Source of the DNA: Parathalassolituus penaei
GTDB lineage: Bacteria > Pseudomonadota > Gammaproteobacteria > Pseudomonadales > Oceanobacteraceae
Assembly: GCF_026626885.1 (NCBI RefSeq)
Contig: NZ_JAPNOA010000029.1
Location: forward strand, 1 to 64,000
DNA length: 64,000 bases
Reading direction: 5' to 3'
A program made the position numbers and the translations under genes. A model generated the notes under the pieces. The model had not been told where the DNA came from. It was given only the letters and a program-made list of their open reading frames with translations, and did not search any database. Positions 39,179 through 47,958 of the stretch are shown in pieces (position 1 is the stretch's first letter; every line of letters starts with the position of its first letter).

Positions 39179-39808
39179 TTATTCGACGATAAAACCGGAG
39201 GCGTCACCGACGCCCTGACGTACCAGCACCGGTACATCGTCGGTCATATCAATCACGGTCGTAGCTTCAAAACCGCAGTAACCACCATCCACAATCAGAT
39301 CGAGCTGATTTTCCAGCGACTGGCGAATATCGTACGGGTCGGACAGCGGCAGCTCGTCACCCGGCATGATCAGCGAGCTGGTCATCAACGGCTCACCCAT
39401 TTCTTCCAGCAGCGCCATGGCAATGGCATTGGCGGGCACACGAATACCGATGGTGCGTTTTTTCGGGTGCATCAGCAGCCGCGGCACTTCACGGGTTGCT
39501 TCGAGAATAAAGGTGAAGGCCCCCGGAGTATGGGCTTTTAACAAACGGTACTGGCTGTTGCTGACCTTGGCGAAGGTCGACAATTCCGAGAAATCCCGGC
39601 ACAGCAGGGTGTAATTGTGTTTGGGCCCCAGCTGGCGCAAACGCTCTACCCGCTCGGTGGCTTTTTTATCACCAATCCGGCACGCAAAGGCGTAGGCACA
39701 ATCGGTCGGGATTACTGCCAGTCCGCCCTGACGAAGAATATCGGCGGCCTGTTTGATCAGGCGCGCTTGCGGATTTTCGGGGTGAATCTGGAAAAACTGG
39801 CTCACGTT
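39179..39808 (-). CDS. yciO: YciO-family (Sua5/YrdC-like) protein
   Basis: 209 residues from GTG 39808, giving SQFFQIHPENPQARLI, the usual YciO start; the frame extends nine codons further up. The YrdC RNA-binding fold is shown by GGLAVIPTDCAYAFAC near 28-43 and KKRTIGIRVPANAI near 115. YciO is related to TsaC, which makes threonylcarbamoyl-AMP, but its own role is unsettled. It is 107 bp upstream of trpS in the minus-strand order rnm, yciO, trpS. Confidence 0.92.
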   Translation of the reverse strand, partial: NVSQFFQIHPENPQARLIKQAADILRQGGLAVIPTDCAYAFACRIGDKKATERVERLRQLGPKHNYTLLCRDFSELSTFAKVSNSQYRLLKAHTPGAFTFILEATREVPRLLMHPKKRTIGIRVPANAIAMALLEEMGEPLMTSSLIMPGDELPLSDPYDIRQSLENQLDLIVDGGYCGFEATTVIDMTDDVPVLVRQGVGDASGFIVE

Positions 39809-39887
39809 GGATCCTATAGCAGCCTGCAGCTGCACTCAGCGTAAGAAGATCTGTCGGTACAGCCGCCGCTGCTACCGCCAGTCGGAG

Positions 39888-40766
39888 TCAGGCTTGTGGT
39901 CGCCACAGCGACCAAACGGGTCGAACATCTGCCGGAAACGCCGGCATCACGCCCAACTCCAGTCCATAACGATTGGGGCCATGATAGTCACTGCCACAGG
40001 AGCCATACAAATGGAACTCCCGACACAGATCTGCCATCTGGTTTCTCTGCCCATTGTCCATCTGACCGTAGGCAACTTCGAGCCCTATCCCGCCTGCCTC
40101 ACGAAAATCACTGATGCACGCACGCAACTTGGTGCGAGTCATCTTGTACATATGGGCGTGTGCCAGCACCGGAATACCACCTCCGGCACGTACCCAACGC
40201 GCGGCTTCAACCAGCGTTGGCCAGCCGGTCTTGACGTCACCGACCTTGCCCGCGCCCAGATATTTGCTAAATGCGACGGCCATCGAAGGCACCAGCTGAC
40301 GTTCCACCATATAACGGGCAAAATGTGGCCGACCGACCTGCTCGGCGCGACCACCAGCCAGATCAACAATGTCGGCAAACGGAATGTCATGACGCAGGCG
40401 TTTGCTGACCCGTTCGGCAATCAGCTTGCCGCGTTCAGCCCGTACCTGATTCTGATGCTGCTCAGCACCACGCATGGCGTCGCTGTCCGGATCAAAGTTC
40501 AGACCGACCATGTGGACGGACACTCCGCCCCACACGGTTGACAGCTCAATGCCGGAAATCAGGCGGACACCTTTGGCTGCTGCAGCCTCACGCCCCTGAC
40601 GGAACCCGTCGACGGTATCGTGGTCGGTAATGGCCAAAGTACGGATTCCCCGTTCAGCCGCCCGATCAATCAGCTCAGCCGCAGGAAAGTGCCCATCAGA
40701 GGCAGTGGAATGGCAATGCAGATCAATATCGGAGTTCACGTGGACGCCCTGTTTTGGTTCGGCCAT
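39888..40766 (-). CDS. rnm: PHP-domain 5'-3' exoribonuclease (RNase AM, YciV/TrpH family)
   Basis: 292 residues from ATG 40766 (AEPKQGVHVNSD). The PHP metal-binding residues are visible: DLHCHSTASDGHF near 16, AITDHDTVDG near 44, GIELST near 73, VLAHAHMYK near 200 and CGSDYHGP near 255. E. coli RNase AM trims 5' ends of rRNA and small RNAs. It is divergent from yciB across 38 bp. The frame is open further upstream but that would overlap yciB. Confidence 0.9.
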   Translation of the reverse strand: MAEPKQGVHVNSDIDLHCHSTASDGHFPAAELIDRAAERGIRTLAITDHDTVDGFRQGREAAAAKGVRLISGIELSTVWGGVSVHMVGLNFDPDSDAMRGAEQHQNQVRAERGKLIAERVSKRLRHDIPFADIVDLAGGRAEQVGRPHFARYMVERQLVPSMAVAFSKYLGAGKVGDVKTGWPTLVEAARWVRAGGGIPVLAHAHMYKMTRTKLRACISDFREAGGIGLEVAYGQMDNGQRNQMADLCREFHLYGSCGSDYHGPNRYGLELGVMPAFPADVRPVWSLWRPQA

Positions 40767-40804
40767 AATCCCGCCATTGTAATGGTTCAAAGACGCACAA
40801 GCGA

Positions 40805-41419
40805 ATGAAGCTGATTCTTGATTTCCTGCCCATAGTGGTGTTTTTCCTGGTTTACAAGTTTGCACCCCAGCTGGTGCCTATGCTTGAACCCATGCTCAGT
40901 GCTGAGCAATACAGCAGCGTGGCCGCCATGCAACCGATCATTCTGGCCACTGCGGTGCTGATCCCGGCGACGATTTTGCAGATCCTCTATGCTCGTATCA
41001 GTACCGGCAAAGTGGAAACCATGCATCTGGTGACCCTCGCCCTCGTGGTTGTTATGGGTGGTGCCACCGTAATCCTGCAAGACAAGACCTTTATCCAGTG
41101 GAAACCGACCGTGGTGAACTGGCTGTTTGCTGCCGGTTTCTTCGGAACCTGGCTGATCACCGGCAAAACCGTGCTGGAACGTATGATGGGGCAGAACCTG
41201 ATGCTGCCTGCGAAAGTATGGGTACAACTGAATCATGCCTGGACCGCGTATTTTGTGGTCAGCGGTGTAGCCAACCTGCTGGTGGCTTACAACTTTTCAG
41301 AGGAAATCTGGGTCAACTTCAAACTGTTTGGCCTGCTGGGACTGACCGTGCTGTTTGTACTGGCACAGTCTGTTTTCCTGTACCGTCATATTAATCCGGA
41401 TAATCACGAGGAACGCTAA
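40805..41419 (+). CDS. yciB: Inner membrane septation protein A (YciB)
   Basis: 204 residues with five or so membrane segments, starting KLILDFLPIVVFFLVYKFAP. It affects septation and cell-envelope synthesis in enterobacteria; biochemical activity is unknown. The segments WLFAAGFFGTWLITGKTVLERMMGQ (with an internal break) and YFVVSGVANLLVAY are typical. yciI follows after 3 bp, the usual pair. Confidence 0.94.
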   Translation: MKLILDFLPIVVFFLVYKFAPQLVPMLEPMLSAEQYSSVAAMQPIILATAVLIPATILQILYARISTGKVETMHLVTLALVVVMGGATVILQDKTFIQWKPTVVNWLFAAGFFGTWLITGKTVLERMMGQNLMLPAKVWVQLNHAWTAYFVVSGVANLLVAYNFSEEIWVNFKLFGLLGLTVLFVLAQSVFLYRHINPDNHEER

Positions 41420-41422
41420 ACC

Positions 41423-41722
41423 ATGTGGTACGCAATCATGAGTCAGGACGCCCCTGGCACCCTGGAAACCCGTCTGGCAGTTCGTCCGGCTCACCTTGAG
41501 CGACTGAAAGCTCTGGCAGATGCCGGTCGCCTGCTGATTGCTGGCCCACACCCGGCCATCGACAGTGAAGATCCGGGCAGTGCCGGTTTTACTGGCAGCC
41601 TGGTGGTTGCCGAATTTGCCTCCCTTGACGACGCCCGTGCCTGGGCCGATGCCGATCCATATCTGGAAGCTGGTGTTTACGAACAGGTTGTGGTCAAACC
41701 CTACAAAAAAGTACTGCCCTGA
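41423..41722 (+). CDS. yciI: YciI-family protein
   Basis: 99 residues, dimeric ferredoxin-like alpha/beta fold. The conserved [24 protein letters not shown] (His and Asp region, shown here broken at residue 25-48) and the [16 protein letters not shown] stretch are diagnostic. Function unknown. It lies 3 bp after yciB and 27 bp before the SH3 gene. Confidence 0.92.
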   Translation: MWYAIMSQDAPGTLETRLAVRPAHLERLKALADAGRLLIAGPHPAIDSEDPGSAGFTGSLVVAEFASLDDARAWADADPYLEAGVYEQVVVKPYKKVLP

Positions 41723-41749
41723 GCCCAAGGTTCAGTTCTGGAGTCCGTT

Positions 41750-42406
41750 GTGAAATTTCTGATCCCTGTGCTGGCATGTGTTGCCCTGGCTGGCCCAGTA
41801 ATGGCCGCCCCTGAAAACGCAGCTCCCCCGGCGGGTGAAACACGTTACGTTACCGATACCGTCTGGGTGCAACTGCGCACTGGCCCAAGCAGCCAGTACC
41901 GTATCCTGCAAACCCTGAAAACCGGTGACCGCATCACCATGCTGGAAGAAGACAAGGCCCGTGGTTTTACCCGTGTTCGCAGCGACAAAGGCAACGAAGG
42001 CTGGGTGTTATCGCAGTTCATCACCAACACCATTCCTCGCTCTGGTGCCAATGCCTCGGCAGAAATTGGTGCCCGTCTGACCGAAACCGAAACCAGACTG
42101 GCGGACATCACCAAAGAATACGAAGCCTTCAAGACTGCTGCTGCTGCAACCGCAGCAGAACTGGAACAGCTCAAGGCCTTGTCAGGCAACGTCGTTGCAA
42201 TCGACGACAAGAACAAGAAGCTGACCATGACCAACCAGGAGCTGGAAATCCAGGTCGAGGCACTGCGCACCGAAAACCAGCGTCTGCGTGAAGATGGCAA
42301 AACCAACTTCATGATTTACGGTGGTGGTCTGATTCTGGTGGGTATTTTTGCGGGCATGGTGATTCCATCCATGCGTGGACGTCAACGTTCTTCCGGCTGG
42401 GTCTGA
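41750..42406 (+). CDS. SH3-domain periplasmic protein with C-terminal membrane anchor (YgiM-like)
   Basis: 218 residues from GTG 41750. Signal peptide ([20 protein letters not shown]), bacterial SH3 domain (about 28-90, [16 protein letters not shown] and GWVLSQF), a coiled coil (about 105-185), and a C-terminal membrane segment ([20 protein letters not shown]) followed by a basic tail. The layout is that of the TIGR04211/YgiM family, inner-membrane-anchored proteins with the SH3 domain in the periplasm. Function is unknown. Confidence 0.88.
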   Translation: MKFLIPVLACVALAGPVMAAPENAAPPAGETRYVTDTVWVQLRTGPSSQYRILQTLKTGDRITMLEEDKARGFTRVRSDKGNEGWVLSQFITNTIPRSGANASAEIGARLTETETRLADITKEYEAFKTAAAATAAELEQLKALSGNVVAIDDKNKKLTMTNQELEIQVEALRTENQRLREDGKTNFMIYGGGLILVGIFAGMVIPSMRGRQRSSGWV

Positions 42407-42437
42407 TGACCCGGACGGCCATTGCAGGAGCAACTCG

Positions 42438-43016
42438 ATGAAACTGGCAGGATTTGCATATGTACTGATGGCTGGACTGGCGACCTTCAGCCCGCTCAGC
42501 CAGGCTGAACCGGTACTGGTTCGGCTGGAAACCAATATGGGGAATATCGATCTGTCTCTGGATCGCGACAAGGCTCCGGTCAGCGTCGACAACTTTCTGA
42601 CCTATGTAAAAAGTGACCAGTACAACCAGACCCTGTTTCACCGGGTAATTGCCGGTTTCATGATTCAGGGCGGCGGTTACGACACCAACATGCGCCAGAA
42701 AGCCACGTTACCTCCGATCAAGAACGAAGCGGATAACGGTTTGAGCAATCTGCGTGGCACCATTGCCATGGCCCGCACCAGCAATCCGAACAGTGCTACC
42801 AGCCAGTTTTTCATCAACGTGGTCGATAACCGTTTTCTGGATCACGGCACCCGTGACTTCGGTTACGCGGTGTTTGGCAAGGTAACATCCGGAATGGATG
42901 TAGTAGATGCCATTGCCGGCGTGCAAACCCGCCCAGGTGACCAGCCGGTCAAACCTGTGGTCCTGAAACATGTTCAGGTGCTTACAGAAGCCACCACAGC
43001 AACACCGGCAAAGTAA
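42438..43016 (+). CDS. ppiA: Periplasmic peptidyl-prolyl cis-trans isomerase (cyclophilin)
   Basis: 192 residues from ATG 42438 (GGAGCAACTCG precedes). Signal peptide ending PLSQAEP. The cyclophilin catalytic residues are in [19 protein letters not shown] (Arg, Phe, Gln) near 68-86 and TSQFFINV near 130. It accelerates proline isomerisation of secreted proteins. The gene is 31 bp after the SH3 gene; its 3' end overlaps the convergent permease by 35 bp. Confidence 0.93.
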   Translation: MKLAGFAYVLMAGLATFSPLSQAEPVLVRLETNMGNIDLSLDRDKAPVSVDNFLTYVKSDQYNQTLFHRVIAGFMIQGGGYDTNMRQKATLPPIKNEADNGLSNLRGTIAMARTSNPNSATSQFFINVVDNRFLDHGTRDFGYAVFGKVTSGMDVVDAIAGVQTRPGDQPVKPVVLKHVQVLTEATTATPAK

Positions 43017-43863
43017 CAAACGACATCAGTGTCGACATCACGACGAGACCGGCGACCGCCTCAGGCTGGCGCCGGTAACGTTCCGCAAACAGGTAATTGA
43101 ATACCGCCACCGGCATCGACGCCTGTAACAGCACCACTCCCCGCTCACTGCCTTCCAGGCCCAGCAACGCACAAGCTGCCAGACCGGCCAGCAATCCACC
43201 ACCAATTCGTAAAGCACTGTACAGCAGCGCCTGTCGCCATTGATTCACTTTCAGCCGCGCCAGCGATACACCCAAGGCCAGCAACATCAGTGGAATCGCC
43301 ATACCACCCAATAAGCGCACCGAGTTGGCAACCGGCACCGGCAAATGCCATTCCTGCCACAGCATCACAATCGCCAGCAGCACCACATACAACATGGGCA
43401 TCCGCGCTACGGCTCCCAGACCACCGGCCTCCTTGCCGCCCGCCATCAGGGTTGCGACCGGAAAATGGGCAATCGACAGCACCATAAAAAATGCCAGCCC
43501 AAGTGCCAGACCGTGATCGCCAAAGGCCAGCATACAAATCGGCAGACCCATATTGCCGACGTTGGGAAACACGAACGATGGCAAATAGGCGCGCACATCC
43601 TGCCCCAGCAAACGCGGCACCATAACGCCCAGCGCCGTCATCACCACTGCGACCAGTACACAGGCCATCGCCGTACGCTTGAAGGCTTCGAAGTCCAGCT
43701 GCACGGAACTCAGGGTGCTGAGCATCAGACAGGGTGCACCGATGTTGATAACCAGGCGCGAGACGAATTCCGCGTCAAAGGCATAACCTTTACGCGCCCA
43801 GAAAAAACCGGCCGTGGCACAAATCAGCACCGGAGCCATGATGGAGAAGATGTTATATAGCAT
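42982..43863 (-). CDS. AEC-family (auxin efflux carrier-like) permease
   Basis: 293 residues from the ATG at 43863 ([20 protein letters not shown]); the frame is open 22 codons further up. About ten membrane segments in two halves, with [14 protein letters not shown] near 215 typical of the family. Transports small organic or amino acids in characterised members; the substrate here is unknown. Convergent with ppiA, overlapping 35 bp at the 3' ends. Confidence 0.87.
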   Translation of the reverse strand: MLYNIFSIMAPVLICATAGFFWARKGYAFDAEFVSRLVINIGAPCLMLSTLSSVQLDFEAFKRTAMACVLVAVVMTALGVMVPRLLGQDVRAYLPSFVFPNVGNMGLPICMLAFGDHGLALGLAFFMVLSIAHFPVATLMAGGKEAGGLGAVARMPMLYVVLLAIVMLWQEWHLPVPVANSVRLLGGMAIPLMLLALGVSLARLKVNQWRQALLYSALRIGGGLLAGLAACALLGLEGSERGVVLLQASMPVAVFNYLFAERYRRQPEAVAGLVVMSTLMSFVTLPVLLWWLL

Positions 43864-44035
43864 GCGCCAATTGTAGGGGCTCACCGACAGAAAGTCGTGA
43901 GTGATAGCTGAGCCATTACTCTCTGCCATGGAAGGCTATGTTTCCGCTTTTATCAGCGCTCCAGCCAGAACCGGGCAAAGACTCGTTTGCCCTGCCGCAA
44001 CGAGGTAGACTGCGCTTTTTCCTCGAGACAGCCAC

Positions 44036-46051
44036 GTGACCCAACACTCCGAAACCGTCCGCAATCCCGACCTGATCTGGCGCGATGATGGCCAGCCCGT
44101 TTCCCGCGAGTTTGATGATCCGTATTTCTCGGTGGATAACGGCCTCGAAGAAAGCCGCCACGTATTTTTGCAGAACAGTGGTCTGCCGCAGCGCTGGCAC
44201 CACTGGCAAGGGCCTTTCTGTATCGTCGAAACCGGCTTTGGTACAGGCCTCAACTTCCTGATGACCTGGCAGGCCTTTGCCCGTGAAGCCAGTACCGACA
44301 GCTGGTTACATTTCACCAGCATCGAGAAATTCCCGTTGTCGGCCCAACAACTGGCACAAGCCATGGCGCTGTGGCCAGAGCTGGCCGAATACACCGAACA
44401 ATTGCTGCAACAGTACCCGGATGCAATCCCGGGTTTCCATCATATGGAATGGCCAGAACAGCGTGTCCGCCTGACCCTGATCATCGGTGATGTCAGTGAG
44501 GTCATGAATGATCTGTCGGGCCCGGTACATGCCTGGTATCTGGATGGTTTTGCCCCCGCTCGCAACCCGGAAATGTGGTCCGACAGCCTGTTCCGCAATA
44601 TCCGTCGCATCAGCCTGCGTCATCCACGACTGCTGGGCGAAACCACCGCCGCCTCATTCAGCACCGCAGGAATCGTGCGTCGGGGCTTAAAAGGCGCCGG
44701 ATTCAGAGTGAAACGTTTGCAGGGATTCGGTCGGAAGTGGGAAATGCTGGGTGGCCGCTTTGAACTCTACGCAGGACCGGAACCCGCGCTGCTGAGCCAG
44801 GTTCGGCCATGGTTAGTACCGCAAGCACCGGATACCCGCCGTCGTATCGCCGTGATTGGTGCTGGTATGGCCGGAGCAACCACCGCCGCTGCACTGGCTG
44901 CTCAAGGGTATGCAGTAGATGTCTTTGATGCCAAAGGCATTGCCAGCGGAGCATCGGGCAACCCGCAGGGCGGTCTGTATATCAAACTGGCGGCATCGGA
45001 AAACGCCACTCACAGCGAATTTTACCTGGCAGCGTTTCAGGCCAGCCTGCGGCTGATGCACCAACTCGCCGCCAGAACGGATACACAGCTGTGGGATAAC
45101 TGCGGTGTTCTGCAACAGGCGATGAACGAAGCGGAAGAAAAACGCCAGCAACGCTTTATGGAAGTCAGCTCCCTGCCAGCCAGTCTGATCCAGCCACTGG
45201 ATGCGCAGACTGCCACCTCGGTCAGTGGCACCGCCCAAAATGGCAGCGGCCTGTTTTTCCCTGCGGCGGGCTGGGTCAGCCCGGCACGTTTTTGTCAGCA
45301 ACTGCTGGAACACCCCGCCATCCGCGTGCTGATTCGCAAGGTCGAGCAGCTGCAATACCAGACAGAAGAATCACAATGGCAGTTGCAAATGGCTGATGGC
45401 GAAGTGGTTACTTACCCGCAAGTTGTGATTGCTACAGCCTATGATGCCCGCAAGTTGCTACCGGATGCCTACCTGCCGATCAAATCCATTCGGGGTCAAA
45501 TCACCCTGCTGGATGCTGCCAGTGTCCCGAAAATCAATACCGTACTGTGTGGCGAGACCTACACCGCTCCGGCGCTGGATAATCAGGTCGTGGTGGGGGC
45601 TACTTACCACCAGAATGACTTCTGCGAAGAGGTTCGAGAGGCCGATCACGAGCAAAATTTGAAACACATGTTAGATTTTGGGCCCGATTTCTATAACAGT
45701 CGTCATAATTTTCGGGTCATTGGCGGCCGAACCAGCTTCCGTTGCACCACTCCAGACTACCTTCCGATGGTCGGCAGCGTGCCAAATCGATCAGATTTTG
45801 TACAAAAGTTTGGCATTCTCGGTTCTAACGCTCGTAAGATTCCTGCCATTGAGGCTCCAACACTGCCGGGACTGTGGCTGAATATCGGTCACGGCTCCCG
45901 CGGGCTCGCATCAACCCCGCTGTGTGCTGCCATATTGGCGGCGGATATCACCGGAAGTGCACGTCCGATCAGTGAACGCGTTATTGAAGCCCTGTGGCCT
46001 GGACGATTTTTATTACGCGATATAATTCGTAAAAAACTGTCACAATTCTGA
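44036..46051 (+). CDS. mnmC: Bifunctional tRNA 5-methylaminomethyl-2-thiouridine synthesis protein MnmC
   Basis: 671 residues from a GTG at 44036. The N-terminal domain (about 1-250) is the SAM methyltransferase MnmC2 (ETGFGTGLNFLMTW near 64; YLDGFAPARNPEMW near 170). The C-terminal domain is the FAD oxidase MnmC1 (RIAVIGAGMAGATTAAALAA near 268). Together they finish mnm5s2U34 in tRNA wobble positions. The last 400 bp are richer in A and T than the rest but keep conserved family motifs (RTSFRCTTPDYLPMVG). Confidence 0.96.
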   Translation: MTQHSETVRNPDLIWRDDGQPVSREFDDPYFSVDNGLEESRHVFLQNSGLPQRWHHWQGPFCIVETGFGTGLNFLMTWQAFAREASTDSWLHFTSIEKFPLSAQQLAQAMALWPELAEYTEQLLQQYPDAIPGFHHMEWPEQRVRLTLIIGDVSEVMNDLSGPVHAWYLDGFAPARNPEMWSDSLFRNIRRISLRHPRLLGETTAASFSTAGIVRRGLKGAGFRVKRLQGFGRKWEMLGGRFELYAGPEPALLSQVRPWLVPQAPDTRRRIAVIGAGMAGATTAAALAAQGYAVDVFDAKGIASGASGNPQGGLYIKLAASENATHSEFYLAAFQASLRLMHQLAARTDTQLWDNCGVLQQAMNEAEEKRQQRFMEVSSLPASLIQPLDAQTATSVSGTAQNGSGLFFPAAGWVSPARFCQQLLEHPAIRVLIRKVEQLQYQTEESQWQLQMADGEVVTYPQVVIATAYDARKLLPDAYLPIKSIRGQITLLDAASVPKINTVLCGETYTAPALDNQVVVGATYHQNDFCEEVREADHEQNLKHMLDFGPDFYNSRHNFRVIGGRTSFRCTTPDYLPMVGSVPNRSDFVQKFGILGSNARKIPAIEAPTLPGLWLNIGHGSRGLASTPLCAAILAADITGSARPISERVIEALWPGRFLLRDIIRKKLSQF

Positions 46052-46057
46052 ATAGAT

Positions 46058-46083
46058 ATATGGCGACAGAAATGTCGCCATAT
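46058..46083 (+). terminator. Terminator-like hairpin after mnmC
   Basis: ATATGGCGACA/TGTCGCCATAT, 11 perfect pairs with a GAAA loop, 6 bp past the mnmC stop. No T-run, only TTGTT. Confidence 0.6.
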
Positions 46084-46121
46084 TGTTCCTCGAATATATA
46101 TTTCTGTCTTTTCGGACCAAT

Positions 46122-46405
46122 CTAGGGACCCTCTGCAAAACCCGTTACCCGCTCTGGCTTATGGAGATGGTGCCAAATCACGAATCGGCAGTGATGGCTC
46201 ACCTACCGGCAGCCGGATGAAGGCAGCATGTAAGCACCATCCCGAAAGCCCCGCAGGGCGCGGGCTGCAGCACGTTTGAGCGGTGTTGGCGAACTTGAAA
46301 AGGACCCGGCCAGGTTGGTTCGTCATTTCGCTGCGTTCGCCGCCTTGCTCACACGCACTGCAGCACTCGCGCAGAGCTGGGCAGAGTTTTCCAGAGTGTC
46401 CCTAG
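46122..46405. mobile_element. Putative MITE with GGGACC/GGTCTC-like inverted ends and CTAG flanks
   Basis: CTAGGGACCCTCTGCAAAACCC (from 46122) and its imperfect inverse GAGTTTTCCAGAGTGTCCCTAG (to 46405) differ at four of 22 bases. The outer CTAG on both sides would be a 4-bp target duplication; an IS5- or IS1182-type origin is possible but not certain. An inner inverted repeat GATGGTGC/GCACCATC (46166..46173, 46234..46241) is also present. No transposase frame is seen. Confidence 0.5.
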
Positions 46406-46445
46406 CACCCGATGACTCCCTCTGTCATGCCAGCCCCCTCCCTTT

Positions 46446-46518
46446 GAAGCCTCAGTCCGAAGCCTCAGTCCGAAGCATCAGTCCGAAGCCTCACACCGAA
46501 GCCTCACGCCGAAGCCTT
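46446..46518. repeat. 13-bp direct tandem repeat, 5.6 copies
   Basis: Unit GAAGCCTCAGTCC: two exact copies (46446..46471), a third with one change (46472..46484), two with CAC-AC/GC endings (46485..46510) and a partial sixth. It lies 40 bp past the putative MITE. The period is not a multiple of three, so a protein repeat is unlikely. Confidence 0.9.
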
Positions 46519-46875
46519 GAATGCCAGTGGTGAAATACCTCATACGATTGAGTCAGAAGATAACAGCCACCGGCGCAGGTGATCTCCAGGCTCACAGGAA
46601 GAGTTTGCAGTCGCGCAAAGCAACAAAGCACGCAACATACCGACCACAAGCCCCAAACAGCTCAAAACGGCTTCCGCGAGGTCTCTTTACAGGCCATGTG
46701 AATTGAATGGGCGCAGTCACTCTTACATAGCAATGCCACAACATCACTGCGTGTTAAGACATCAGACCAGACAGGAGCAAATGAGGCCAGCAACCAGGCA
46801 AGACAGGAACAGAAAGTACTGACTACCGAAGCCTGCCGCTGATGCGGCAGGGCATTCCGGGTGAAGAAGGGAGTT
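46519..46875. other. Noncoding stretch between the 13-bp repeat and the small yheU cluster
   Basis: No supported gene. The one clear structure is CCTGCCGC-TGAT-GCGGCAGG (46832..46851), an 8-bp perfect hairpin 25 bp past the stop of the minus-strand 65-residue protein and possibly its terminator, though without a T-run. Confidence 0.6.
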
Positions 46876-47073
46876 TCAGATAATCCGCTTCAGACGGCGG
46901 CGACGTTCAGCCAGCTGCATGGCATGGCGGGACTCCTCGCGAATCTGGCGCATGACTACAGCGAGACTTTCACAGGCTACGCGCACTTCGCGCAGCTGTG
47001 CTTTCATCTCGTCGATCTCCTTGACTGCTGCAGCCAGGCGGCGGCGGAGTCGTTGCCGATCAAGATCGTTCAT
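46876..47073 (-). CDS. Small basic coiled-coil protein, 65 residues
   Basis: Not recognised. Almost entirely helical and highly charged, with RQRLRRRLAAAVKEIDEMKAQLREV at the start (broken here as residues 5-29) and a basic tail ERRRRLKRII. ATG 47073 has AGGGG 7 nt upstream, and the frame overlaps the end of yheU by 14 bp, so it is likely the third gene of a minus-strand operon. A DNA- or RNA-binding or scaffold role is possible but not shown. Confidence 0.5.
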   Translation of the reverse strand: MNDLDRQRLRRRLAAAVKEIDEMKAQLREVRVACESLAVVMRQIREESRHAMQLAERRRRLKRII

Positions 47074-47299
47074 CACGCCACCCCTGTTGAACCAACGTAT
47101 GTGTCAATTCAATGTGGCAGCTGTTTTCAACAGGGTCAAATAGCAACTTTGCGGAACCGTTTTGGAGCTGACGTAAAACATCTGACTTTTTCCCGGCCAG
47201 GCTGATTTCCTGTTCACCGTAGTCAGTGCCTTCTCGCAAAACGTATTCAAGAATAATGGCGTCCAGGGTTTCCGCACCAAGACGGTCCCACGGGATCAC
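47060..47299 (-). CDS. yheU: YheU-family (UPF0270) small protein
   Basis: 79 residues from GTG 47299, with GAGG 8 nt upstream. IPWDRLGAETLDAIILEYVL and REGTDYGEQEISL (about 2-36) match the YheU family closely. Function unknown. The frame is open further upstream, but the family start and ribosome site favour this GTG. It lies 25 bp after the 147-residue gene and overlaps the 65-residue gene. Confidence 0.85.
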   Translation of the reverse strand: MIPWDRLGAETLDAIILEYVLREGTDYGEQEISLAGKKSDVLRQLQNGSAKLLFDPVENSCHIELTHTLVQQGWRDERS

Positions 47300-47324
47300 C
47301 AGAACGCCCTCACGGGGCGCTTCA

Positions 47325-47768
47325 TCATAAGACAAGACCAGCCTCCCGCTCCCATTCACAACACATGCGCAATTCGGCATCAGACGGTGCGTGGCCACGT
47401 TCTGCAGACCAGCTGAAGGTATGTTTGCCCGACAGCTCGGTTTCCAGATGCACCGTGGCAGATACCCAGTACATGCTTTTTAGCAGGGTTTCAAACTGAC
47501 GCAGCCAGGATTCCCACTCGTATTCAACAGCACGATAGGAAGCCGCGAAGTGAATGATCTGGGTTTGATAGGTGCCCGAGAAAATATGATCTCCGGGCAT
47601 CGAGAACATTTCACGACACAGCAAGCTCCATTCATCATCCACGCCAGCGGGCAAATCCTGGATAGCCGCCCAGTTCACCCGACGCTGGGCTCTGGCAACG
47701 GCTTCCTTTGTACCCGGTACATGGCGAATGATGCCGTAGACGATGGATTCCTGATCGAAATGTGTCAC
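47325..47768 (-). CDS. Conserved hypothetical protein, 147 residues
   Basis: Not recognised. Soluble, acidic, no signal peptide. Tryptophans are numerous (VNWAAIQ, DEWSLL, YEWESWL, MYWVSA, FSWSAE, CEWERE). It opens with THFDQESIVYGIIRHVPGT. First gene of the yheU cluster, 25 bp upstream of yheU. AGGAATC lies about 8 nt before its ATG. Confidence 0.65.
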   Translation of the reverse strand: MTHFDQESIVYGIIRHVPGTKEAVARAQRRVNWAAIQDLPAGVDDEWSLLCREMFSMPGDHIFSGTYQTQIIHFAASYRAVEYEWESWLRQFETLLKSMYWVSATVHLETELSGKHTFSWSAERGHAPSDAELRMCCEWEREAGLVL

Positions 47769-47920
47769 TGATGATTCCTGTGAGTATCACCGTACCCCGG
47801 TGATTCAGTCGCCCAATGATAACCAAACCGGCCGCCGGGGCAAGATAACAGAGTAGCGGAACGTCAAACGTCCGACACTCCCTGACGTTGATAAATCAGT
47901 GGCCAGTGAGCGCCCATAAA

Positions 47921-47942
47921 AAACGGCGCCGAAGCGCCGTTT
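47921..47942 (-). terminator. Rho-independent terminator after phaC
   Basis: AAACGGCGC/GCGCCGTTT stem with a CGAA loop and, on the minus strand, a six-T run; 16 bp past the phaC stop. Confidence 0.9.
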
Positions 47943-47958
47943 CTCAGAGCAAGGATAA

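Noticed and set aside
46446-46518. CRISPR array
   Set aside because: Copies are contiguous with no spacers and units are only 13 bp; no cas genes in the window.
46276-46706. ORFs across the MITE-like element and 13-bp repeats
   Set aside because: No ribosome sites and no protein features; the repeat period is not a multiple of three.
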